A stretch of DNA of 8,310 bases from an uncultured Clostridia bacterium. Its GTDB lineage: Bacteria; Bacillota_A; Clostridia; Oscillospirales; Oscillospiraceae. Made by a program: the position numbers and the translations under genes. The notes beneath the pieces are model-generated. The model saw only the letters and a program-made list of their open reading frames with translations. It made no database searches and had not been told where the DNA came from. Where the stretch lies: the NCBI GenBank assembly GCA_947167435.1, contig CAMVIC010000061.1:1-8310 (forward strand). Direction: 5' to 3'. Of the stretch, positions 1 through 5,807 are shown one piece after another; the stretch's first letter is position 1, and every line of letters begins with the position of its first letter.

Positions 1-997
1 CCTCGGTGACCAGCACCTCGTCGCCGTTGAATTCTCTTTGTTTGAATTTTACGCTGAGCTTTTTCTGCTCTGTGGGCTTCTCGCTCTGCTGCAGCTTCTC
101 GATGCGCTTTTCCATGGAGAAGGCCCGCTTGTGCAGCTTGTCCGCGCCCATGAAGGCCCACAGATGCATCTGCTCGGCGGCCCGGGTCAGCTGCTCGATC
201 TTGGCCTGGTCCTTTTCGTATTTCTTCAGCTTCTCCTCAAAGCGCTGCTGGCGCTCCTGCACGTAGAAGCTGTAGTTGCCGCTGTAAAACTCCGCCTTCC
301 CGTCGCTGATCTCGATGCAGCGCTGCACCACCGTGTCCAGGAAAAAGCGGTCGTGGCTGATGGCCAGCACCGTGCCCTTGAAGTGCAGCAGATAGTCCTC
401 CAGCCACTCGGTGGCCCGCAGGTCCAGGTGGTTGGTGGGCTCGTCCAGCAGCAGGATGTCCGTATCCTCCAGAATGAGCCTTGCCAGGTTCACCCGGGTC
501 TTCTCCCCGCCGGAGAGGCTGGAGAAGAGCTGGCCGCGCATGGCGGCGGGAATCTGCAGGCCGTTTGCCACGCGGTTCCGGTCCACGTCCATGGTATAGC
601 CGCCCAGGCGACGGAAGTCGTCGCTGAGCCGGTCGTACTCCCGCAGCAGGGCGGGGGACTGGTCGTGCTCCATCAGCCCCACCAGCTCGTCCAGGCGGCG
701 GCTGATGTCGTCCAGCCGCCGGTGGGCGCTTCGCAGCACGTCCTCGGTGGTCCAGTCCTCCGGGTAGACGGGAATCTGGGAGATGAGGCCCATGCGTTTG
801 CCCGCCGCGATGGCGACAGAGCCCTCATCATAGGGGATTTCCCCCACCAGGATGCGAAAAAGCGTGGTTTTTCCGCAACCATTATGGCCCAGAATCCCCA
901 CCCGCTCCCCGGGGTTCACGGTAAAGGACAGACCGTCCAATATGTTTTTGCCCAGCTCAAAGGACTTGACCAGGCCGTTTACGGAGATTTCACTCAT
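1..997 (-). CDS. ABC-F family ATPase, 3' end cut off by window edge
   Basis: This is a soluble ABC-F protein, a family with two ATPase domains and no membrane segments; characterised members act on the ribosome in translation or antibiotic resistance. The first 332 residues are visible. The first nucleotide-binding domain has Walker A GHNGCGKT (about residues 38-45), signature LSGGEK (161-166), Walker B ILLLDEP (181-187), a following NHLD, and the H-switch His215 in AISHDRFF. From about 245 to 325 runs a charged Glu/Lys/Arg/Gln-rich segment, the expected interdomain linker; the second ATPase domain would lie beyond the left edge. The start ATG at 997-995 has an AAAAAGGAA ribosome binding site about 9 bases upstream. 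It lies 71 bp downstream of the PBP gene on the same strand with no promoter visible between, so co-transcription is likely. Family is secure; subfamily (Uup, EttA-like or resistance type) cannot be decided without the C-terminal half. Confidence 0.93.
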   Translation of the reverse strand, partial: MSEISVNGLVKSFELGKNILDGLSFTVNPGERVGILGHNGCGKTTLFRILVGEIPYDEGSVAIAAGKRMGLISQIPVYPEDWTTEDVLRSAHRRLDDISRRLDELVGLMEHDQSPALLREYDRLSDDFRRLGGYTMDVDRNRVANGLQIPAAMRGQLFSSLSGGEKTRVNLARLILEDTDILLLDEPTNHLDLRATEWLEDYLLHFKGTVLAISHDRFFLDTVVQRCIEISDGKAEFYSGNYSFYVQERQQRFEEKLKKYEKDQAKIEQLTRAAEQMHLWAFMGADKLHKRAFSMEKRIEKLQQSEKPTEQKKLSVKFKQREFNGDEVLVTE

Positions 998-1036
998 AGT
1001 TTTGTTCCTTTTTCGTTCTCAGTGCCTGGAAGACGG

Positions 1037-1071
1037 TCTGCTAAGTGCTACGCGCTAAGCACTACGCACTA
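1037..1071 (-). repeat. Degenerate heptanucleotide tandem array (5 units, TAGYRCN type)
   Basis: Read on the minus strand, five consecutive 7-base units begin exactly at the PBP stop codon. Units 1 and 2 are TAGTGCG (1071-1065) and TAGTGCT (1064-1058); units 3 to 5 (1057-1051, 1050-1044, 1043-1037) also start with TAG and diverge in the last four bases. The first TAG is the PBP stop codon. Units 2-4 also contain a weak dyad (AGTGCT and AGCACT, 8 bases apart), but no T-run follows, so this is not a standard terminator. The consensus resembles the array at 4250-4312. Confidence 0.7.
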
Positions 1072-2382
1072 GTCAAACCAGTACCGGCTGCGGGTGAAGA
1101 CCGCGTACTGCAGGACGGTGTTTGCGATGGGGGAGGCCACGGTGAGACCGCCGCCGCCCTGCTCCACCATCACCACAAAGGCATAGGGGTGCTCCTCGTC
1201 GGCCAGAAAGCCGGTGAACCAGGCGTGGCTGGTGCCGTCGCCGATCTCGGCGGTGCCGGTTTTGGCGCGGATGGGCAGGTCCCCGAAGGCAGCCTCGCCC
1301 CCGTAGCTTTTTTCCACGTTGTTTGCCATCATCTCCTGCAGCTTTCTGGCCGTGTCCGTCTCCACCAGGCGGGATTTGATACTGGGCTCCGAGCGCAGCA
1401 TGGTGGGCTCGCACAGCACCCCGTCGTTGGCGATGGCCATCACGTAGCGCAGCAGGGAATAGGGGCAGACCAGGTCCGTGGACTGGCCGATGCCGGCCCA
1501 GCCCAGCTCCGGGTCGCCCACAAACTCCAGCGGGAAGCTGCCCGCCGCAGTGGGGATGCCGTTGAGGCTGTGCCCGTCCAGAAAGCCGTACTGGCGCACG
1601 TACTGAATCATGGTGTCCTGGCCCAGGCGCACGGCCATCTGGGAGAAGGCCACGTTGCAGGAGTTGGCCATGGCGTCCTCAAAGCTCTGGGTATAGTGGG
1701 CACCCACGCAGATGACCGGCACGCCGGCAAAGGTGGTCTCGCCCTCGCAGAAGTATTTGCGGGTCTGAATGTCCGGCAGCTGCTCCCAGGCAGCGGCGGC
1801 TGTGATGAGCTTGAAAACCGAGCCGGGGATGAAGCTTGCGGACAGGCAGCGGTTGATATAGGCGCCGTCGTCCGGGTTGCTGCTGGGGTTGAGCGGGTCG
1901 ATGACCGGGGTGGAGACCATGCACAGCAGCTCGCCGGTGCGGTAATTGGCCACCAGGACGGCGCCGCTGCGCCCGCCCATGGCGGAATAGGCCTTGTTGT
2001 CAAGCAAGGCGTCCACCGTCAGCTCCAGGGTGCTGTGGCGGGCCTGTGTGGTGCCGGAGAGGAGGCTGTAGCCCTGCATGTCGCCCCAGAAGGCGGACAG
2101 CACGCCGGAGCCCGTGCGGCCCCAGTAGTCGCCGGTGACGTGATAGTTTGCCGAGCGGGTCAGCTGGTCCTCGTTGAAGCGGTTTTCGGAGGCGTCGAAG
2201 GAGGCCAGCACCAGACCCGTCCGGTCCAGCACCTGGCCGGTGGAGAGGGAATTGAGCCGGGAGAAGTACAGCGCCCAGCTCCGGCCGTGCTCCACATAGC
2301 GCAGCGTGAACACCCCGAGCCCCAGAATGACCAGGGCCGAGAGCAGCAGCAGAGAGACGGCCCGCGTGGTGATGCGTCTCAT
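1069..2382 (-). CDS. Class B penicillin-binding protein (peptidoglycan DD-transpeptidase, PbpA/PBP2-like)
   Basis: This 437-residue protein should cross-link peptidoglycan stem peptides outside the membrane and be a beta-lactam target. Residues 8-28 form one hydrophobic N-terminal anchor after a short Arg-containing cytoplasmic start. A compact N-terminal region (about 30-130) precedes the transpeptidase domain. All three active-site motifs are present: SVFK (Ser188 nucleophile, Lys191), SCN (241-243) and KTG (374-376). It is shorter than typical class B PBPs and has no PASTA domains, most like the PbpA group that pairs with RodA in actinobacteria. The start ATG overlaps the upstream FtsW/RodA stop as ATGA, with a GGAGAGGAGG ribosome binding site inside the end of that gene, so the two are probably translationally coupled and work as a polymerase/cross-linker pair. 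Whether it serves elongation, division or sporulation cannot be told from sequence. Confidence 0.95.
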   Translation of the reverse strand: MRRITTRAVSLLLLSALVILGLGVFTLRYVEHGRSWALYFSRLNSLSTGQVLDRTGLVLASFDASENRFNEDQLTRSANYHVTGDYWGRTGSGVLSAFWGDMQGYSLLSGTTQARHSTLELTVDALLDNKAYSAMGGRSGAVLVANYRTGELLCMVSTPVIDPLNPSSNPDDGAYINRCLSASFIPGSVFKLITAAAAWEQLPDIQTRKYFCEGETTFAGVPVICVGAHYTQSFEDAMANSCNVAFSQMAVRLGQDTMIQYVRQYGFLDGHSLNGIPTAAGSFPLEFVGDPELGWAGIGQSTDLVCPYSLLRYVMAIANDGVLCEPTMLRSEPSIKSRLVETDTARKLQEMMANNVEKSYGGEAAFGDLPIRAKTGTAEIGDGTSHAWFTGFLADEEHPYAFVVMVEQGGGGLTVASPIANTVLQYAVFTRSRYWFD

Positions 2383-4136
2383 GCCTCATCCTCCTCTCCG
2401 CCGTACAGATAATCCTTTTTGCGGGAGGCATAGTCCTTCTTCTCCTCGTCGGGAGCGGACTGAATCCGGTCCCCCGGGCGCACGGCAAAGCTTGCATCCC
2501 GGCGGTTGTCGGCGCTCTTGAGATAGGCCATCAGCATCCAGCAGGCAAGCAGGGAAGAGCCGCCCCTTGACACAAAGGGAAAGGTGACGCCGGTGAAGGG
2601 CAGAATGTCCAGGGAGCCGAACACGTTCAGGGCCAGCTGGGTCAGCAGAATGGCCATGGCGGCGCAGCCGGCGATGGCGTAATAGGCGGAGCGGCCGTTG
2701 CGGGTGCTGCGCACGGCGAAAAAGCTCAGCAGCAGCAGCGCCGCCACCGTGCACAAGGCCAGCAGCAGGCCCTGCTCTTCGCAGACCATGGCGAAGACCA
2801 TGTCGGTGTTGGCGGCGAAGATATCCTTCAGCCAGCCGGCCCCGGCCCCCTTGCCGAACAGGCCGCCGGCCGCGGCGGCGGACAGGGCCCGGGTCTGCTG
2901 ATAGCCCGCGCCGTACACGTCCTCCCACACGTGGCCCCAGGTGGCGAAGCGCTGGCCGATGTAGGGCCGGACGGAGACCGCCATGGCCCCCGCCATGGCG
3001 GCGCCGGACACCGCCAGAAACACCGTGGCGATGGAGCCGGAGCGCATGAAGGAGATCACCAGAAAGCTGATGAAAAAGACCAGCGCCGTGCCGAAGTCCC
3101 CGATCAGGGCCAGGGCCATGACGCAGATGGCCGAAAAAACGATGAAAACGTACAGGTTTCTTTCCCGGTAGAGCCGATCCATGGTGGCGGCGCCCACGTA
3201 CACGTAGGCCACCTTCACAAGCTCCGAGGGCTGGAAGGAATAGCCGCCGAACTCCAGCCAGTTGCGGGCGCCCAGCACCACGTCGCTGGCCAGCACGTTC
3301 ACCGCCAGCAGCAGCAGTGCCGCCGCCGCGATGGGCGTGCGCAGCACCGCCGTGCGCTTGAGATTGCGCAGCCACCAGCCCCCCAGCAGAAACAGCGCCA
3401 CCGCCGCGATGGTCAGCAGAATCTGCTTGTACAGGTCCTCCGGCGTGGAGGAAGCGGCCACGCTCATGCCCACGCTGGTCAGATAAAAGGCCAGAATCTC
3501 CACCTCAAAGCCCTTGCGCCCGATCACGCGCATGGCGTTGTAGCAGCTCCATTCCAGCACGATCAGCGACAGAAAGCCCAGGGCGATGGCGGGAAGATGC
3601 TCCGCTGCGGCGGAAAAGCTGTGCTGCAGCAGCAGAAAGAGCTGGAAGGCAGTCAGCTCCAGCAGCGTCATGGCGGGGGAGATGTTCCGGCCCACGGCGC
3701 TGCGGGCGGATTCCAGCTTCTCCCGCTGCTCCTGGCTCAGATCCAGAAAGCGCACGCAGCTGCCGTTGAGGTTCATCACGTCCCCGTTGGATACGGCGGC
3801 GCCGTCGGTGCCCACCTGGACGCCGTTGATCCAGATGCCGTTGCGGAAAAACACGTCATACACGGTCCAGTTGCCCCGGTCGTCCCGGGTGAGCACCGCG
3901 TGGGCCCGGCCCACGCCCTTGTTCACCACGCGCACGTCCGCGCTGCGGCTGCGGCCGATGACCGCCTCCCAGTGGTGGACGGGCAGAGTCTCGTGCTGCC
4001 AGCGGATATAGGCCCAGGTCTCGGGCTCATAGCGTTCTCGCAGCATGGAGCGCAGGCAGCGCCCCAGAATCAGCAGCGACAGAAACAGCAGCATGAATTT
4101 GCTGGTGGGGACCATATAGGAGAGAAACGTGTCCAT
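2379..4136 (-). CDS. FHA domain fused to FtsW/RodA/SpoVE-family peptidoglycan glycosyltransferase
   Basis: This is a 585-residue membrane protein. Residues 8-25 form an N-terminal hydrophobic segment, followed by a cytoplasmic FHA domain at about 55-132 (GRS at 61-63, RAH at 78-80, NGIWING at 99-105). From about 155 to 540 is a polytopic SEDS domain that polymerises lipid II into glycan strands. SEDS hallmarks are QPSELVK (302-308), an extracellular loop with GQRF (394-397) and WEDVYGAGYQ (404-413, probable catalytic Asp406), GKG (428-430), and the signature LPFTGVTFPFVSRGGSS (512-528). The tail after 540 is charged. The start at 4136 is chosen because AAAGGAGG lies 7 bases upstream; an in-frame ATG further up at 4226 lies upstream of the promoter and is unlikely. 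Its stop overlaps the PBP start by 4 bp. The FHA domain suggests control by Ser/Thr kinase signalling, but the usual Ser of the SRxH motif is Gly here. Confidence 0.93.
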   Translation of the reverse strand: MDTFLSYMVPTSKFMLLFLSLLILGRCLRSMLRERYEPETWAYIRWQHETLPVHHWEAVIGRSRSADVRVVNKGVGRAHAVLTRDDRGNWTVYDVFFRNGIWINGVQVGTDGAAVSNGDVMNLNGSCVRFLDLSQEQREKLESARSAVGRNISPAMTLLELTAFQLFLLLQHSFSAAAEHLPAIALGFLSLIVLEWSCYNAMRVIGRKGFEVEILAFYLTSVGMSVAASSTPEDLYKQILLTIAAVALFLLGGWWLRNLKRTAVLRTPIAAAALLLLAVNVLASDVVLGARNWLEFGGYSFQPSELVKVAYVYVGAATMDRLYRERNLYVFIVFSAICVMALALIGDFGTALVFFISFLVISFMRSGSIATVFLAVSGAAMAGAMAVSVRPYIGQRFATWGHVWEDVYGAGYQQTRALSAAAAGGLFGKGAGAGWLKDIFAANTDMVFAMVCEEQGLLLALCTVAALLLLSFFAVRSTRNGRSAYYAIAGCAAMAILLTQLALNVFGSLDILPFTGVTFPFVSRGGSSLLACWMLMAYLKSADNRRDASFAVRPGDRIQSAPDEEKKDYASRKKDYLYGGEEDEA

Positions 4137-4143
4137 GCCGCCG

Positions 4144-4151
4144 CCTCCTTT
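4144..4151 (-). promoter_or_regulatory. Ribosome binding site fixing the FtsW/RodA start
   Basis: AAAGGAGG on the minus strand ends 7 bases before ATG 4136-4134. It is a near-perfect anti-16S match and supports this start over in-frame upstream ATGs at 4226 and 4181. Confidence 0.85.
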
Positions 4152-4174
4152 CCCGGGCAGTAGCCCCAGGCTTG

Positions 4175-4204
4175 TTGACATAACTGCGTTCCTGCCATTA
4201 TAAC
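4175..4204 (+). promoter_or_regulatory. Possible plus-strand promoter overlapping the FtsW/RodA promoter
   Basis: A perfect -35 TTGACA (4175-4180) is followed after 18 bp by TATAAC (4199-4204). The -10 overlaps the minus-strand TATAAT because ATTATAAC is partly symmetrical. If active, it would transcribe rightward from about 4211 through both heptad arrays and the palindrome towards mrp. It could be coincidence. Confidence 0.35.
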
Positions 4205-4226
4205 ACAGCCCGTGGGGAAAACACAA
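4197..4226 (-). promoter_or_regulatory. Extended -10 sigma-A promoter for the FtsW/RodA-PBP operon
   Basis: On the minus strand there is a perfect TATAAT (4202-4197) preceded by TGT, giving the TGnTATAAT extended -10 form. A weak -35 candidate, TTGTGT (4226-4221), is 18 bp upstream. Transcription would begin near 4190 and give a leader of roughly 54 bases before ATG 4136. The promoter call rests mainly on the extended -10. Confidence 0.6.
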
Positions 4227-4249
4227 GGTTTTTAGGGGAAAGGGGGAGG

Positions 4250-4312
4250 CGGTGCTTGGTGCTTGGCGGTTGGTGGTTGATGCTTAGTGCTTAGTTGATA
4301 GTAGTTAGAAGA
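4250..4312 (+). repeat. Degenerate heptanucleotide tandem array (9 units, TRGTGCT type)
   Basis: Nine consecutive 7-base units fill these 63 bases without a phase break. Unit 2 is TGGTGCT (4257-4263) and unit 6 is TAGTGCT (4285-4291). Units 3-5 vary mainly at one to three positions; units 7-9 (4292-4312) keep the leading TAG and drift afterwards. The last four units each start with TAG, so plus-strand stops occur in all three frames. The array lies in the divergent intergenic region upstream of both operons, has no coding potential, and shares its core unit with the array at 1037-1071. Confidence 0.8.
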
Positions 4313-4370
4313 CGGGAGAAGCTGTACTTGGCTCTCCCCGGAGGGGCGAGCCAAGCTGGCTTCTCCGCGT
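4312..4370. repeat. Long imperfect palindrome between two heptad arrays
   Basis: A 59-base inverted repeat starts at the end of the heptad array. From outside in: ACG (4312-4314) pairs with CGT (4368-4370) with G4367 bulged; GGAGAAGC (4315-4322) pairs with GCTTCTCC (4359-4366); an internal loop of 4 and 3 bases; CTTGGCTC (4327-4334) pairs with GAGCCAAG (4348-4355); a T/C mismatch; then CCCC (4336-4339) pairs with GGGG (4343-4346) over a GGA loop. A small second hairpin follows, AGGGG (4371-4375) with CCCCT (4385-4389). Neither strand has a T-run next to the structure, so it is not an ordinary terminator. It could be a REP-like or other dispersed palindromic element. Confidence 0.75.
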
Positions 4371-4404
4371 AGGGGAGCAGCCTGCCCCTGCCGACCGCCG
4401 ATTC

Positions 4405-4432
4405 CTGAAATCTGAAAACTGCAAACTGCTCC
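4405..4432 (+). repeat. Short degenerate heptanucleotide array (CTGAAAN type)
   Basis: Four consecutive 7-base units start with CTG: CTGAAAT (4405-4411), CTGAAAA (4412-4418), then two more at 4419-4425 and 4426-4432 that diverge progressively. The period equals that of the array at 4250-4312 but the unit sequence differs. It ends 9 bases before the -35 of the mrp promoter. Confidence 0.6.
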
Positions 4433-4441
4433 GCGCCCCAT

Positions 4442-4469
4442 TTGACTATTTCGCAGAAATCTGTATAAT
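4442..4469 (+). promoter_or_regulatory. mrp: Sigma-A-type promoter for mrp operon
   Basis: TTGACT (4442-4447) and a perfect TATAAT (4464-4469) are separated by 16 bp. Transcription would start near 4476, leaving a leader of about 53 bases before the mrp ATG. No other good promoter lies closer to the gene. Confidence 0.75.
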
Positions 4470-4479
4470 AGTAAGGCAC

Positions 4480-4494
4480 GGCCCCGACGGGGCC
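4480..4494 (+). promoter_or_regulatory. GC-rich 5'-leader hairpin upstream of mrp
   Basis: GGCCCC (4480-4485) and GGGGCC (4489-4494) form a 6-bp all-GC stem with a GAC loop, a few bases after the predicted transcription start. No T-run follows, so attenuation is not evident. It could protect the 5' end of the mRNA. Confidence 0.45.
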
Positions 4495-4512
4495 CCTCTG
4501 AACACAACAATC

Positions 4513-4527
4513 GAAAGGAATCCTTTC
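4513..4527 (+). promoter_or_regulatory. Palindrome containing the mrp ribosome binding site
   Basis: GAAAGGA (4513-4519) and TCCTTTC (4521-4527) are exact inverted repeats around one base, ending one base before the mrp ATG. The AAAGGA ribosome binding site is in the left arm, 9 bases from the start, so it could pair with the right arm in mRNA (5-bp stem, 5-base loop) or the DNA could bind a dimeric regulator. The RNA stem is short and AU-rich, so any effect would be modest. Confidence 0.5.
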
Positions 4528-4528
4528 T

Positions 4529-5374
4529 ATGAGCGAATGCACGCATGACTGCTCCAGCTGCAGCGCCAACTGCGCGGAGCGGAAACCGGAGAGCTTCCGC
4601 AAGGAGCTCAACCCCTATTCCAGCGTAAATAAGGTCATCGCCGTGGTCAGCGGCAAGGGCGGCGTGGGCAAGTCCCTGGTCACAAGCCTGCTGGCCAGCG
4701 AGATGCAGCGCCGGGGCCACAACTGCGCGGTTCTGGACGCGGACATCACCGGCCCCTCCATCCCCAAGTCCTTCGGCATCACCCAGCATGCCCGGGGCAC
4801 CGACGAGTATCTGCTCCCGGTCACAACCCCCAGCGGCATACAGATCATGTCCATCAACCTGATCCTGGAGAACGAGACCGAGCCGGTGGTCTGGCGCGGC
4901 CCGGTGATCGCCGGCGCCGTCACCCAGTTCTGGACGGACGTGCTGTGGCAGGACGTGGACTATATGTTCGTGGACATGCCTCCCGGCACGGGCGACGTGC
5001 CCCTGACCGTGTTCCAGTCCCTGCCCATCGACGGCGTGGTCATCGTCACCACCCCCCAGGACCTGGTGAGCATGATCGTGGCCAAGGCCGTGAACATGGC
5101 CGCCATGATGAACGTGCCGGTGCTGGGCATTGTGGAGAATATGTCCTATTTCCAGTGTCCCGACTGCGGCGAGAAGCACTTCCTCTTCGGCGACAGCAAG
5201 GTGGAGCAGGTGGCGAAGGCCTTCGGCATCGATCACTATGTGCGCCTGCCCATCGACCCGGTGGTGGCCACCATGGTGGACGCGGGCGAGGTGGAGTCCG
5301 TGCCCGGGGACGAGATCGCCCCGCTGGCGGACTATATCGAAAAAGAGGCCTGCCCTCTGGAGGAGCAGGCATGA
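4529..5374 (+). CDS. mrp: Mrp/NBP35-family P-loop ATPase, iron-sulfur cluster carrier (ApbC-like)
   Basis: This 281-residue cytoplasmic protein belongs to the Mrp/ApbC group of deviant Walker A ATPases, which bind iron-sulfur clusters at a dimer interface and pass them to apo-proteins. The Cys-rich N-terminus places C4, C8, C11 and C15 in a CX3CX2CX3C pattern. The ATPase domain has deviant Walker A GKGGVGKS (42-49, signature Lys43), DADITGPSIPK (70-80) and DMPPGTGD (149-156). The cluster-binding CPDC motif is at 210-213. Length and motif order are normal for the family, without the N-terminal DUF59 domain some bacterial Mrp proteins carry. A strong promoter lies upstream and the stop overlaps the next gene's start by 4 bp, linking it to the NifX-like protein. 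The target apo-proteins cannot be inferred. Confidence 0.95.
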   Translation: MSECTHDCSSCSANCAERKPESFRKELNPYSSVNKVIAVVSGKGGVGKSLVTSLLASEMQRRGHNCAVLDADITGPSIPKSFGITQHARGTDEYLLPVTTPSGIQIMSINLILENETEPVVWRGPVIAGAVTQFWTDVLWQDVDYMFVDMPPGTGDVPLTVFQSLPIDGVVIVTTPQDLVSMIVAKAVNMAAMMNVPVLGIVENMSYFQCPDCGEKHFLFGDSKVEQVAKAFGIDHYVRLPIDPVVATMVDAGEVESVPGDEIAPLADYIEKEACPLEEQA

Positions 5375-5796
5375 AGGTAGCGGTAGCGTACGACAACGGC
5401 GAGATTTTCGGCCACTTCGGCCACTGCGGCACCTTCGCCTTCTATGAGTACGGCGACTATGTCCACGAGTGCACCAAGACCCTGGTGGAGACCGGGGACC
5501 GGCAGGGCCACGAGGCCATGGCCGACCTCATGCGGGAGCAGGGCGTGGACGCGGTGATCTGCGGCAACATGGGGGGCGAGGCCAAGGCGGCGCTGCTGAG
5601 CATGGGCATCGTACCTATCGTGGGCTACAGCGGCGACGCGGACACCGCGGCGGACCTTCTGGTCACCGGGCAGCTGCCCCTCTCTCCCGCGGAGGGCGGA
5701 AGCTGCGGTTGCGGCGGCGACTGCGGCGGAGGCTGCTGCGGCGGCGACGAGGGCGGAAGCTGCGGCTGCGGCGGTGGATGCGGCTGCGGCTGCTGA
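5371..5796 (+). CDS. NifX/NifB-like (FeMo-cofactor domain) protein with Gly/Cys-rich tail
   Basis: This is a small 141-residue protein. Residues 1-105 match the dinitrogenase iron-molybdenum cofactor biosynthesis fold shared by NifX, NafY and the NifB C-terminus: MKVAVAYDNG at the start, HFGHCGTFAFYE at 15-26, GVDAVICGNMGGEA at 58-71. Residues 109-141 are almost only Gly and Cys with a few acidic residues, holding ten cysteines, two of them adjacent (122-123). Such a tail could bind metal or iron-sulfur clusters. The ATG overlaps the mrp stop (ATGA) and GGAGGAGC sits just upstream, so the two are translationally coupled and probably partners in cluster assembly or storage. No nitrogenase genes are visible, and standalone members occur widely in anaerobes that do not fix nitrogen, so a nitrogenase role should not be assumed. 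The exact function is unknown. Confidence 0.88.
   Translation: MKVAVAYDNGEIFGHFGHCGTFAFYEYGDYVHECTKTLVETGDRQGHEAMADLMREQGVDAVICGNMGGEAKAALLSMGIVPIVGYSGDADTAADLLVTGQLPLSPAEGGSCGCGGDCGGGCCGGDEGGSCGCGGGCGCGC
5692..5775 (+). repeat. 57-bp in-frame repeat in the Gly/Cys tail
   Basis: Bases 5692-5708 recur exactly at 5749-5765, a 57-bp offset, and similarity continues with a few mismatches (tail sequence EGGSCGCGG appears twice). The offset is 19 codons, so the reading frame is kept. The second copy runs into the stop codon before completing. Confidence 0.7.
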
Positions 5797-5807
5797 ATTG
5801 AACAGGA

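Noticed and set aside
38..4163. Long plus-strand open frames (about 340-455 codons) opposite the ABC-F, PBP and FtsW/RodA genes
   Set aside because: They are antisense to genes with complete family motifs, have His/Gln/Gly/Ala-rich composition typical of GC-rich shadow frames, and show no recognisable domains.
4137..4226. N-terminal extension of the FtsW/RodA protein by 30 residues to the ATG at 4226
   Set aside because: That ATG lies at the -35 of the likely promoter, upstream of the transcript start, and the strong AAAGGAGG site serves the ATG at 4136.
4250..4432. CRISPR array
   Set aside because: The repeats are contiguous 7-base units with no spacers of uniform length and no cas genes nearby.
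4232..5236. Minus-strand frame of 334 codons opposite mrp and across the heptad arrays
   Set aside because: It is antisense to a clear Mrp protein, His-rich, without a ribosome binding site, and its tail simply translates the repeats.
5371..5796. Nitrogen fixation locus
   Set aside because: Only the NifX-like domain is present; no nifH, nifD, nifK or other nif genes are visible, and this domain is common in non-fixing anaerobes.
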